The notes under the pieces are model-generated. The model was not told the DNA's origin. It worked only from the letters and a program-made list of their open reading frames with translations, and ran no database searches. This document shows, in pieces, positions 8,311 to 16,304 of a stretch of 64,000 nt of DNA. The DNA is from Bremerella cremea (GTDB lineage: Bacteria; Planctomycetota; Planctomycetia; Pirellulales; Pirellulaceae). Numbering within the stretch: the stretch's first letter is position 1; each line of letters opens with the position of its first letter. Position numbers and translations under genes: made by a program. Location of the stretch: contig NZ_QPEX01000011.1 of NCBI RefSeq assembly GCF_003335505.1, positions 124,001-188,000 on the forward strand, read 5' to 3'.

Positions 8311-8832
8311 TCACCAACGGAAACCACACGAACGACAACGTCTCTGGAAGCAAAGCAGGTCATCGCCGTTGGCGTTGATCTTGTGACATTGCGGACATTC
8401 TAACTGGTGATATTTTCGCACAGTCGGCCGGCCCAATGCCAGGAAAATGAAAAGGCAAAACGCCGCTTGAACCAAGCCAGACCAAATCGCCAGAGGTGGT
8501 TTGCCGACTGAGTACGCCATGATGGCGAAACTGACTGCCATCAAACCATGGAAACAAAAATAGAACCGCGCTAGCGCCCAAGTCGGACCACTTCGCGCGA
8601 TCAAGCCCGAGGTAATGAACAACGACAACACCGCTCCTACCAACAGCGTGAACTGGTTGGACGACTGACGATCGCCAATCAGCACGAACTCGCCTACCTG
8701 CAGCAGCATCAGCAGATAGCCCAACAACATTGCCACGGCCATCGGACCGGGAATAGAAGAGAGCTCAGTCGAGGGCTGCTCGTCATCGCCGTGAGGGGAA
8801 GTGAACGGATTTGACTCTGGCTTTTCAGGCAT
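8311..8832 (-). CDS. NPFxSP membrane protein with C-terminal zinc ribbon (1st of the cluster)
   Basis: 173 residues from the ATG at 8832. It begins MPEKPESNPFTSP, has about four membrane segments, and the tail after the last helix starts VRKYHQ, the family's basic-aromatic motif, but then continues into CPQCHK and CRSCGF, two CxxC knuckles about 16 residues apart that look like a small zinc ribbon. It is the only member of the cluster with this extension. It is first in the operon and sits directly downstream of the 11-bp repeat array. A TTG immediately upstream at 8835 is an unlikely alternative start. Confidence 0.83.
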   Translation of the reverse strand: MPEKPESNPFTSPHGDDEQPSTELSSIPGPMAVAMLLGYLLMLLQVGEFVLIGDRQSSNQFTLLVGAVLSLFITSGLIARSGPTWALARFYFCFHGLMAVSFAIMAYSVGKPPLAIWSGLVQAAFCLFIFLALGRPTVRKYHQLECPQCHKINANGDDLLCFQRRCRSCGFRW

Positions 8833-8852
8833 CAATCGGCAAAGCTCGCAAA

Positions 8853-8981
8853 GTTATCGACAGGTAGCAACATTTTATCAAACGCCTATCGACCAATTAC
8901 TGACCAGTTATCGACGTCTTATCGACCGGTTAACGACATGCTACTGACAGGTTATCGAACCGTTATCGACGGGTTATCCAC
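8853..8981. repeat. 11-bp-periodic array of GTTATCGAC-like units
   Basis: Nine consecutive nine-base units start at 8885, 8896, 8907, 8918, 8929, 8940, 8951, 8962 and 8973, exactly 11 bases apart, with two variable spacer bases each. The consensus is GTTATCGAC; four copies match exactly counting an outlying unit at 8853, and the others differ by one to three bases. A degenerate unit at 8874 links the two parts. The last unit continues as TTATCCACA (8974-8982), which matches the DnaA-box consensus. The array ends about 20 bases before the start of the NPFxSP operon, where promoter or operator DNA is expected, and spacing near one helical turn would put all units on one face. Confidence 0.88.
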
Positions 8982-8996
8982 ATGCCTGGAGGGAAC

Positions 8997-9029
8997 AAAA
9001 AAAGCCGGACCCAAGAGAGTCCGGCTTTT
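8997..9029 (-). terminator. Rho-independent terminator of the sigma factor gene
   Basis: On the minus strand an 11-bp perfect stem (9019-9029 with 9000-9010) and eight-base loop is followed by seven U residues. It lies 37 bases past the sigma factor stop. The stem begins with A/T pairs on both sides, so it could also terminate plus-strand transcripts. Confidence 0.88.
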
Positions 9030-9065
9030 GAATTTCGAAAGTTGTCAGGCGAACTTCGCCCGGGA

Positions 9066-10622
9066 CTAGTCGAGGAAGCCGACCAAGTCTTGGCTGCGGC
9101 TGGGCTGTTGCAGCTTGCGAACGGCTTTGGCTTCAATCTGGCGGATACGTTCGCGGGTCACCTTAAAGATGTGCCCGACTTCCTCCAGGGTGTAGCTGTA
9201 ACCGTCGCCTAAACCGTAGCGAAGTTTGATGATCTCGCGTTCCCGGTAGCTGAGGGTTTTCAGTACGCGACCGATTCGGCCTCGCAACATTTCCTGAGCG
9301 GCACCGTTGGCTGGGCTTTCGGCTTCGCCATCGGGAAGCAAATCGCCGAACTGGCTGTCTTCGCTGTTACCGACCGGACGATCTAGCGAGATCGGGTAGC
9401 GGCTCATGGCCAACACGCGACGAGCTTCCTCGACGGTGGTGCCGGCACGACGGGCCGTTTCTTCGATGGTTGGTTCGCGTCCTTTTTCCTGCAGCAGCTG
9501 ACGAGCCACGTTACGCACGCGAGACATCGTTTCGACCATGTGAACCGGAATACGGATCGTACGGCTTTGGTCGGCCACGGCGCGGGTGATCGCTTGGCGA
9601 ATCCACCAGGTGGCGTACGTGCAGAACTTGAAACCACGGCGGTACTCGAACTTGTCGACCGCACGCATCAAGCCAGCGTTACCTTCCTGGATCAGGTCCA
9701 AGAAGCTCAGTCCGCGGTTGCGGTACTTCTTAGCGATCGAGACGACCAAACGCAAGTTTCCTTCGGACAGCTCGCGCTTGGCTTGCTGGTATTCCGAGTA
9801 GATCGATTTGACCATCTGGCAGCGACGATTGAGGCTCTTGGGAGTCTCTTGCGTGGCCATTAACAGATTGCGGTATTCAGCCAGCAGCGGTTCGCGATCT
9901 TCCTGCGGGGTGTTGTTGGCTTTGTGATCGTCGAGGCGAGCTTTAAGCTCGTTCACACGACGGCAAAATTCTTCCAACACGCCGATCTTCGATTCGATAC
10001 GCTGGGTACGCAGACCGAGTTCTTCGATCAGTTTGACCACGCGTTGACGGCGATGCCCCAGACGCTTCCAAGCAGCGGAACGCTTTTCAGCGGAAGCCGA
10101 CTTGCTGAGCGAAATGATGTAATCGCGACGATTGCGTTTGAGCAGCTTGTCGATCGTGACCAGATTCAAAGGCATACGCCCCATGATCTGTTCTTTTTCC
10201 AACCGATCGGTCACCGAGACCTGAACCGTTCGATCGAACGGCAACTCACCATCTTGAACGCGCTGAAGCACTTTGAAGGAATCTTGCGCGACGTAATCGC
10301 ATTCCAACAGTAAGCGACGGAACTTAGCGCGGGTTTGCTCGATCTTGCGAGCCAGGAAGATTTCTTGCTGGCGGGTCAACAAGGGAATCTCGCCCATTTG
10401 TGTCAGGTACATGCGTACCGGGTCGTCCGACCAGGTTTCGCTGTCCTCGCTGAACTCGTCGGACGAATCATCTGCCGAATCGTTCGACATATCGTCCGTA
10501 TTGTTCAACATGCGATCGTCATCGGAATCATCAATAACATCGACGGCAGCATCGTCGAAGCTACGTGGCCGTACACGAGCGTCATCATCTTCGAAATCGT
10601 CAATCAACGAATCGTACAACAT
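9066..10622 (-). CDS. rpoD: RNA polymerase sigma factor, RpoD/SigA type
   Basis: 518 residues. The first 65 are strongly acidic (Asp-rich), as in region 1.1. Region 1.2 is [18 protein letters not shown] (67-84). A 200-residue charged spacer follows, with region 2 at about 284-355 ([20 protein letters not shown] and the [11 protein letters not shown] promoter-melting/-10 helix), region 3 at 360-440 and region 4 at 450-518, where [20 protein letters not shown] is the -35 helix-turn-helix. Presence of regions 1.1 to 4 fits a primary or near-primary sigma factor. Planctomycetes often have several rpoD-like genes, so which one is essential cannot be told. No dnaG neighbour. Terminator at 8997-9029. 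Confidence 0.93.
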   Translation of the reverse strand: MLYDSLIDDFEDDDARVRPRSFDDAAVDVIDDSDDDRMLNNTDDMSNDSADDSSDEFSEDSETWSDDPVRMYLTQMGEIPLLTRQQEIFLARKIEQTRAKFRRLLLECDYVAQDSFKVLQRVQDGELPFDRTVQVSVTDRLEKEQIMGRMPLNLVTIDKLLKRNRRDYIISLSKSASAEKRSAAWKRLGHRRQRVVKLIEELGLRTQRIESKIGVLEEFCRRVNELKARLDDHKANNTPQEDREPLLAEYRNLLMATQETPKSLNRRCQMVKSIYSEYQQAKRELSEGNLRLVVSIAKKYRNRGLSFLDLIQEGNAGLMRAVDKFEYRRGFKFCTYATWWIRQAITRAVADQSRTIRIPVHMVETMSRVRNVARQLLQEKGREPTIEETARRAGTTVEEARRVLAMSRYPISLDRPVGNSEDSQFGDLLPDGEAESPANGAAQEMLRGRIGRVLKTLSYREREIIKLRYGLGDGYSYTLEEVGHIFKVTRERIRQIEAKAVRKLQQPSRSQDLVGFLD

Positions 10623-11958
10623 ATCACTCCTTCACTCGCCAAAGTGAGGCTGGTGTTCTTCTAGGTTTAACCCATGGGTGGACGGGAACAATGGTTTCGT
10701 CTTCCCGCCGGTTCCACACATTGAAAAGTGAGTACTGCTTGCGAGGAAAAACTTCGCAAGTCTACCACCCAACGCGTGAATAACTGCCGTCCTTGGATAT
10801 TTGGAAAGAGATTACTTTTAACAAGTCCATGCGGTCTGCTTAGTTTGCCCAACTGATAAAAGTTCTGTGCTGAGCCGGGCGAAGGTCGCTGATCTTGCGA
10901 GCTCATCGCGGCATCCAAGCAACTAACGGACAACGTCGGCGTGCTTCTGGTTATGTTGTTTGGTAATCCGTGCCCCTTTCCACCAGCACCAAGTCCTCTT
11001 CTTGGCACTGAACGACGCAGCCTCTTGCCGCGTCACAGAAAATCACTCTAACCCTTTTTAATGACCAGACTTTCAACTCCTAAAAAATCGGCCTGTTCAC
11101 CTAGTGTAATCAACCGGAATGCCGCATTTCCACGAAGTTTGCCGCTTCTATACGACCTTGCAGTCAAGGAATGCTAGGGAAATTCGCTTAGTTGATTTCC
11201 TAAATTACGCATCTTCACCAAAGTAAAACCAGCTTCACCAAACTTCCGTTGTCTTTGTGAATTGTTTCTTTGTTGAAAACGTCCTCGTCTGTTCCCTCAA
11301 TCTTATGAGTGTCGCGCTTCTACATTGCGGGGTAACACTCACAAACCTTTATGATTACCAAACCTCAACTCGTTTCACGACTTTCAGAAGTCCGTCTACG
11401 GAGCCGCGGGTTTATGACCGCGGAATAGATGTTCGTGCGAGAGATGAGGGTTTGGTGGATCCGGAAGTTGTTGGCCAGAACTTATCGAGAGTCCATTCGT
11501 CGATTGAATTCACCCAATTCTAACTAGACCCTAACCAGGGTCCATACTTTCGTTAAGGAAAAGTGGGCCTTTCCAGGCCTTTTCAGCTTGCGGACAACCA
11601 CAGTCTATCTCACGTTTTCGAGGGTGTTGCGATTTCTTTTCCCTTAGCCTCCTTCCTGGGGGATCATTGTGCCAATGCATCACTTTTCGGCGATGCGAGT
11701 TGCCTTTCTAAGACCTCCGTCTTCCTGATTCCACAAACGGGACACCTCGGAAAACTTCGATGCAAATCACGGTTTTTCCCTTTCAGGGCGAACGTAATAG
11801 GTCATCGTTTATTCGCCAAATTACATCGATTCTGGCTTACATCCCACCTTCAAACCACTTCGCGAATTGCGAGTCTACGTCGGCCTCGGTAGCATAGGCC
11901 GATTGAAACCCACAATTTCTCCCCAAATCCACACTCCACCATCTCTGGAAAACTAACC
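10623..11958. other. 1.3-kb stretch without a supported gene, several hairpins
   Basis: This lies between the divergent sigma factor and SDR genes. Short open frames on both strands (for example 11563-11892) have unlikely compositions. Several inverted repeats cluster within about 280 bases: TGAGTGT/ACACTCA at 11306-11312 and 11335-11341 with a smaller inner CGC/GCG pair, CCGCGG/CCGCGG at 11404-11423, GACCCT/AGGGTC at 11527-11542, and GAAAAG..GCC with GGCCTTTTC around 11558-11582. This might be a structured RNA or long leader, but I recognise no known RNA family. Confidence 0.4.
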
Positions 11959-12753
11959 ATGACGCAGCGTGAATTCGAAGGACAAGTGGTCCTTGTGACA
12001 GGTTCAAGCCAAGGCATCGGTCGATCGGCCGCCGTTGAATTTGCGCGACGGGGAGCCAATGTCGTGGTCAACTATCATTCCAACCCCGCCAAAGCAGAAG
12101 AAGTGTTGGCAGAAATTGAAAAATTTGGGGCCGAGGCAATCGCGGTAAAATGCGATGTCTCTAACTACGATGCGGTCGAAGCGATGGTAGCCCAAGCTGT
12201 CGAACGGTTTGGCAAGCTCGATGTGGCGGTCTCGAACGCCGTTTACAGCGACCGAGAATTTTTCTACGAAGCCGACCTCGAAGGCTTTCGCCGGACGATC
12301 GAAGTCACCATGTGGGGTGCATTTCACCTCTTACGGGCCGCCTCGCGCCAGATGATCGCCCAGGAGACACCTGGGGCGGTCACCATCGTTAGCTCGCCAC
12401 ACGCATTCATTCCGGCCCCCAAGGCGATGGCTTACAACATGTCGAAAGCGGCCATTGAGCACATGGCCAAAACAGCGGCGATCGAACTTTCCGACTTCAA
12501 AATCCGGGTCAATATCGTTCAGCCTGGCTGGACCGATACGCCTGGTGAACGCAAGTTCGCTACCGACGACATCCTGCAGGAAGGGGGTGCCAAGATTCCT
12601 GCTGGACGTCTGGGCACACCTGAGGAAATGGCCGAAGCGATCGCCTACATGAGCAGCCCTCGCAACACTTACACCACTGGGGCGACTTTGTTGGTCGATG
12701 GTGGCATCTCGCTTCCTTGGTGGGGCAAAACAGGCCGCGCGGCACCTAGCTAG
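11959..12753 (+). CDS. Short-chain dehydrogenase/reductase
   Basis: 264 residues, classical SDR length. The cofactor motif TGSSQGIG is at residues 15-22, followed by an RRGANVVVNY strand ending without an acidic residue, which favours NADP(H). The catalytic triad is Ser in IVSSPHAF and Tyr/Lys in AYNMSKAA. The usual NNAG motif reads SNAV. The C-terminal VQPGWTDTPGE and TLLVDGGIS segments match 3-oxoacyl-ACP reductase/glucose dehydrogenase-like enzymes. Substrate unknown. It stands alone, with a 180-base gap to the next gene. Confidence 0.9.
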   Translation: MTQREFEGQVVLVTGSSQGIGRSAAVEFARRGANVVVNYHSNPAKAEEVLAEIEKFGAEAIAVKCDVSNYDAVEAMVAQAVERFGKLDVAVSNAVYSDREFFYEADLEGFRRTIEVTMWGAFHLLRAASRQMIAQETPGAVTIVSSPHAFIPAPKAMAYNMSKAAIEHMAKTAAIELSDFKIRVNIVQPGWTDTPGERKFATDDILQEGGAKIPAGRLGTPEEMAEAIAYMSSPRNTYTTGATLLVDGGISLPWWGKTGRAAPS

Positions 12754-12932
12754 CCCGAATCCGATTTGGCTACAAATTGAACCGTGTAACCAGTTTAGTC
12801 GTAAAGATTTCCAAGAAAAGCTGCTGGAGCAACGAGCGTAATGTTGCCCCAGGCTTGGCCGGGGCGATTACACTAGACCGTTTCGGTATGACTTCTCCGT
12901 TCTGAACTACTTATCGGCTCTACAATCGCGTC

Positions 12933-13481
12933 ATGGCTCAAACATATCTGCTGAAGACTCCCGATGGGGAAGAGGTCCACGTCGAAACTTCGCAAGCGGG
13001 CGAAACCATTACCACGCCCAGCGGCAAGCAGGTGGAAGTTCCCACGCTCCGCGAACTGAAGAAGCTGCCGCTGGTCGAACCGGAAAAGACCACGGTTAAA
13101 CGTAAATGGTCTTTAGGACAGTCGATATTGCTCGTGTTTGGGCTGCTGATCGCGTTTTTCTCGCTCGGCGGGATACTCATGTTCACGGTCATCTTTCCTG
13201 CCCCCTGGCAAACCATCGAAACCGAGCTCCCTACGGAAGTGGTCGAGGTGATCGAAGGTGATATCGACACGTGGAATTTAGAACGCATGCTCGGTTTCTG
13301 GGAGTTCGCCACCCAAAAAGATGTGATGGATCAAATGCGTAGCAACGGAGGAATCGATCGTTTCTACATCGATACGGCCCGTAATCGTCAGATGAGTTTG
13401 ATCGGTTCAGTGGTGGGATTGGTCGTGGGATTGGCCATGATGATCACTTCGTTCCTCTTGCCTGGTAAGAAGGTTGCGTAG
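12933..13481 (+). CDS. Two-helix membrane protein, family unknown
   Basis: 182 residues. A soluble N-terminal segment of about 60 residues contains TPDGEEVHVETS and TPSGKQVEVPT, two similar short beta motifs, and ends in a basic stretch before the first membrane helix (SILLVFGLLIAFFSLGG). An external loop of about 60 residues follows, then a glycine-rich second helix (GSVVGLVVGLAMMI) and a basic tail. The next gene starts 19 bases downstream, so they are probably cotranscribed. Function unknown. Confidence 0.75.
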   Translation: MAQTYLLKTPDGEEVHVETSQAGETITTPSGKQVEVPTLRELKKLPLVEPEKTTVKRKWSLGQSILLVFGLLIAFFSLGGILMFTVIFPAPWQTIETELPTEVVEVIEGDIDTWNLERMLGFWEFATQKDVMDQMRSNGGIDRFYIDTARNRQMSLIGSVVGLVVGLAMMITSFLLPGKKVA

Positions 13482-13500
13482 GTTACCGGTCGTGGCAAAG

Positions 13501-14220
13501 ATGCAGCTTTTGGATCTCACGCTTCCTACCCCGGAAGAAAATCTGGCACTGGACGAGGCATTATTAGAAGAAGCCGAACAAGCCACCTCGCCGGTCGAGC
13601 TTTTGCGGCTGTGGGAACCGGACGATCCGCTGGTCGTTATCGGCCGAGCCTCGAAGCTGCATGAAGAGGTCGATGTCGAAACGTGCCAAGCCCGCGGCAT
13701 CTCGGTCTTGCGCCGAGCAAGCGGAGGTGCTTCCGTAGTGACGGGCCGCGGCTGCTTGATGTATGCCGTGGTGTTGAGCTACGAACTTCATCCGGAACTA
13801 GCCGCGCTCGATGCTTGTCATCGTTACGTAATGGGGCGGATTCAAAGTGCGCTGGTTCGCGAAGTGCCTGAGGTCGACTTTCAAGGGACGTGCGATCTCA
13901 CGCTCAACGGACGAAAATTCTCTGGCAATAGCTTACGCTGCAAACGCTCGCACTTAATCTATCACGGCACGCTGCTGTACGACTTTGATTTGAGCCTGAT
14001 TCACACACTGCTCCGCACGCCACCGCGAATGCCTGATTATCGCCAGCAGCGACCTCACCGGTCGTTCGTCACCAACGTACCAATCGCTCGCGATATTTTA
14101 CGCCGCAACTTGATCGAGGCCTGGCAAGTGCAGGAAAATACGAAGACTTGGCCCGAGGCAATGACGGCCAAACTAGTTGCGGAAAAATATACAAATCCGC
14201 AATGGACCTCAATGCGATAG
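13501..14220 (+). CDS. Lipoate-protein ligase A / octanoyltransferase-like protein
   Basis: 239 residues from the ATG at 13501; a GTG at 13492 and a TTG at 13474 are alternatives. The chain follows the LplA/BPL catalytic fold: NLALDEALLE near the N-terminus, VVIGR, the ligand loop RRASGGASVVTGRG (usually RRxSGGGAVFHD) and GRKFSGNS, whose lysine corresponds to the catalytic lysine that holds the lipoyl or octanoyl group. It lacks the LplA C-terminal accessory domain, which suggests a transferase rather than an ATP-dependent ligase. It would modify lipoyl domains of 2-oxo acid dehydrogenases or GcvH; the real substrate is not shown by context. Confidence 0.83.
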   Translation: MQLLDLTLPTPEENLALDEALLEEAEQATSPVELLRLWEPDDPLVVIGRASKLHEEVDVETCQARGISVLRRASGGASVVTGRGCLMYAVVLSYELHPELAALDACHRYVMGRIQSALVREVPEVDFQGTCDLTLNGRKFSGNSLRCKRSHLIYHGTLLYDFDLSLIHTLLRTPPRMPDYRQQRPHRSFVTNVPIARDILRRNLIEAWQVQENTKTWPEAMTAKLVAEKYTNPQWTSMR

Positions 14221-14298
14221 AGAATTCATTGGGTTACGATAGGACCTAATCACATCGCGGTTCCGATTCGTTCTGTAGCCCAAATTTGAGGTCGATTG

Positions 14299-14970
14299 AT
14301 GCGTATCTTTTGGTTGATGCTTGCCGCTGGATTGCTGCTACCTAGTGTTGTGCTTGCTGCGCCAGAAGCAACCGCAGAAGCGGAACTGAAAGTTCAGATC
14401 GACGTAACCGAAGTTCCCGAATTGAAAGATTGGGCCGCGCAGTCCGAGAAGTTGATTCGCGAGTGGCATCCAAAAATTGCGGAAATGCTTTCGCAGGAAG
14501 GTTTCACCGCGCCGACCGAAGTACGGGTTGTCTTTAAGAAGGACATGGACGGCGTCGCCCATACGATCGGCAACGAGATCACCATCTCAGGCAATTGGGT
14601 GAAACAGCACCCAGAAGACACCGGCATGGTGATTCACGAGCTGGTACATGTCGAACAGACCTATCGTCGTGGTCGCCCCTTTTGGTTGGTGGAAGGAATC
14701 GCGGACTACATTCGTTTCTACAAGTACGAGCCGCAGACTCGGCTACGCGGTATTAACGCTGAGCGACAAAGCTATCGCGATGGCTATCGTACCAGCGCTC
14801 AGTTCATCGCCTGGTTAGAAAAGAACAATCCTGGCTTTGTCAAAAAAGCAAACGAAGCGATTCGTAAACACGAATATCAAAACGTGATGTTGCACGAAAT
14901 GACCGGTAAAAACTTGGAACAACTATGGACCGAGTTCTGCGAATCACCCGATTCCAAAGGCCGCAGCTAA
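14299..14970 (+). CDS. Secreted metallopeptidase-like protein, basic secretory protein family
   Basis: 223 residues with a clear signal peptide (LMLAAGLLLPSVVLAAPEA). The mature part has the zinc motif HELVH in VIHELVHVEQ (about residues 114-118) and WLVEGIADYIR about 14 residues later, whose Glu/Asp can supply the third ligand; this is the gluzincin-like arrangement of the basic secretory protein (PF04450) family. The C-terminal LEQLWTEF segment also fits. It would act outside the cytoplasm; proteolytic activity of this family is inferred. The longest frame starts at the preceding TTG. Confidence 0.85.
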   Translation: MRIFWLMLAAGLLLPSVVLAAPEATAEAELKVQIDVTEVPELKDWAAQSEKLIREWHPKIAEMLSQEGFTAPTEVRVVFKKDMDGVAHTIGNEITISGNWVKQHPEDTGMVIHELVHVEQTYRRGRPFWLVEGIADYIRFYKYEPQTRLRGINAERQSYRDGYRTSAQFIAWLEKNNPGFVKKANEAIRKHEYQNVMLHEMTGKNLEQLWTEFCESPDSKGRS

Positions 14971-15002
14971 CCAAGTCAAATGACAGCACTTCGCACTGCG
15001 GT

Positions 15003-16142
15003 TTAGGCCGATAATAGTCGCCCCAACTTCCGCCCTGTCGTCGACAAGGGCAACTCGCCAAGCTCGGCAACATCGATCCACTTCCAAACTCGCGGCTGAC
15101 CATCGGGCCCGGTTTGGGGTTTCAGACGACCTTGTTGGTAGATCATCTCGTGACAGAGCAGGGTGATGCGATACTTGGTGACGCCATGTTTGATGGTCTT
15201 CAGATGCTGGTGCATTTCGGCCTGAATACCAACCGCTTCAGCCAACTGCTTAGTCACGCCAGAGAGATCGATGTCCGACTTGGTTTCGCCCAAGGGAAAG
15301 CGAGGAAAATCCCATAGCCCGGCCCATCGTTCGTCTGGACCACATTGCCGTACGAGAACTTGGTTCTTCTTACGGACGACCAAGGCGATCTCGGTGATTG
15401 GGATAAACTCGATCTTCTTCTTGGGTCGCGGGATTTCTTCTTGGCGGCCTTGATGATAAGCCTCGCAATGAGCCGATAAGGGGCACTGCTGGCAGGTAGG
15501 ATTCTTGGGCGTGCAGACCAAGCTTCCCACTTCCATCAACGCTTGATTGAAGATGCCAACATTGTCGTCCGGTAGAATGTCTTCCGCGAACTGCCACAAT
15601 CGCTTTTGGCTGAGAGAGGTTGTAAGAACCTCATCCCAGCCAATCAGCCGTGCATAAAGCCGCTGCGTATTGGCTTCCAAAATCGGGGCCCGCTGGCCGA
15701 AGGCAATCGAAGCGATCGCTCCGGCCGTATAACGTCCGATGCCTGGCAGGCTTTGGATGTCGTCGACTTGATGAGGGAACTCGCCGTGAAAGCGAGTCAC
15801 TATCTCTTGGGCCGCCGCATGCAATTGCCGGGCTCGGCGGTAGTAGCCCAGCCCTTCCCACAATCGCAGCACCTCCTGCTCTTCGGCTGCGGCCAAGTCT
15901 TGTACGGTGGGCAGCTGCGCGATGAAGCGGCGGAAGTACTCCTTCACGGTAGCGACTTGGGTCTGCTGGAGCATGATTTCGCTGATCCAAACGCGGTAAG
16001 GATCTTGCGATTTCCGCCACGGCAGATCGCGTTGGTGCTGCTGAAACCAGGCTGCAACGTGGGCATGAAAGGCCACTAGCGAGCCGCGAACAGGGGACGA
16101 AGCGTCGTTTTTCTTCAATTGAGAACGGGAAGTTTTGGCCAT
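15003..16142 (-). CDS. mutY: A/G-specific adenine glycosylase with Asp-to-Glu change at the catalytic position
   Basis: 379 residues from the ATG at 16142. It removes adenine mispaired with 8-oxoguanine. The HhH-GPD core has SEIMLQQTQV with catalytic Glu55 and LPGIGRYTAG (helix-hairpin-helix). The position of the second catalytic residue, Asp138 in E. coli (ILDGNVKRVLAR), reads ILEANTQRLYAR here, giving Glu156. The iron-sulfur cluster cysteines are C210-x6-C217-x2-C220-x5-C226. The C-terminal third is the NUDIX-like 8-oxoG recognition domain (GLWDFPRFPLG, KHGVTKYRITL). Identification is secure; whether the Glu substitution preserves normal activity is open. Confidence 0.94.
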   Translation of the reverse strand: MAKTSRSQLKKNDASSPVRGSLVAFHAHVAAWFQQHQRDLPWRKSQDPYRVWISEIMLQQTQVATVKEYFRRFIAQLPTVQDLAAAEEQEVLRLWEGLGYYRRARQLHAAAQEIVTRFHGEFPHQVDDIQSLPGIGRYTAGAIASIAFGQRAPILEANTQRLYARLIGWDEVLTTSLSQKRLWQFAEDILPDDNVGIFNQALMEVGSLVCTPKNPTCQQCPLSAHCEAYHQGRQEEIPRPKKKIEFIPITEIALVVRKKNQVLVRQCGPDERWAGLWDFPRFPLGETKSDIDLSGVTKQLAEAVGIQAEMHQHLKTIKHGVTKYRITLLCHEMIYQQGRLKPQTGPDGQPRVWKWIDVAELGELPLSTTGRKLGRLLSA

Positions 16143-16304
16143 GGCAGCTTCGGCGAGAAAGAGATTTTGGGCCGATCGTACCTGTTTCCTGGTCTCTGAC
16201 AACCGGTCGATGACATTTGCCGATTTAACTCCAGCGGCCCGGCAGCTACAATGGAAATGCCCCTATCGGCTGTCCTTGCTACCACCCTCTTAGGTTCGTC
16301 TTTC

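Noticed and set aside
6514..8832. NPF motifs as ligands of EH-domain endocytic proteins, given reports of endocytosis-like uptake in some planctomycetes
   Set aside because: Three-residue similarity is too weak, the extended motif is NPFxSP, and bacterial EH-domain partners are not evident here.
8974..8982. Replication origin at the 11-bp array because of a perfect DnaA box
   Set aside because: Only one unit matches the DnaA consensus; no dnaA, dnaN, gyrB, gidA or AT-rich unwinding element is adjacent.
11404..11423. CCGCGG hairpin as a terminator
   Set aside because: Six-base self-complementary arms without any T tract on either strand.
10667..11892. Open frames on both strands in the long gap (10667-11008, 11257-11523, 11563-11892)
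   Set aside because: Compositions are Ser/Arg/His-heavy, no family resemblance, no ribosome binding sites, and no matching operon context.
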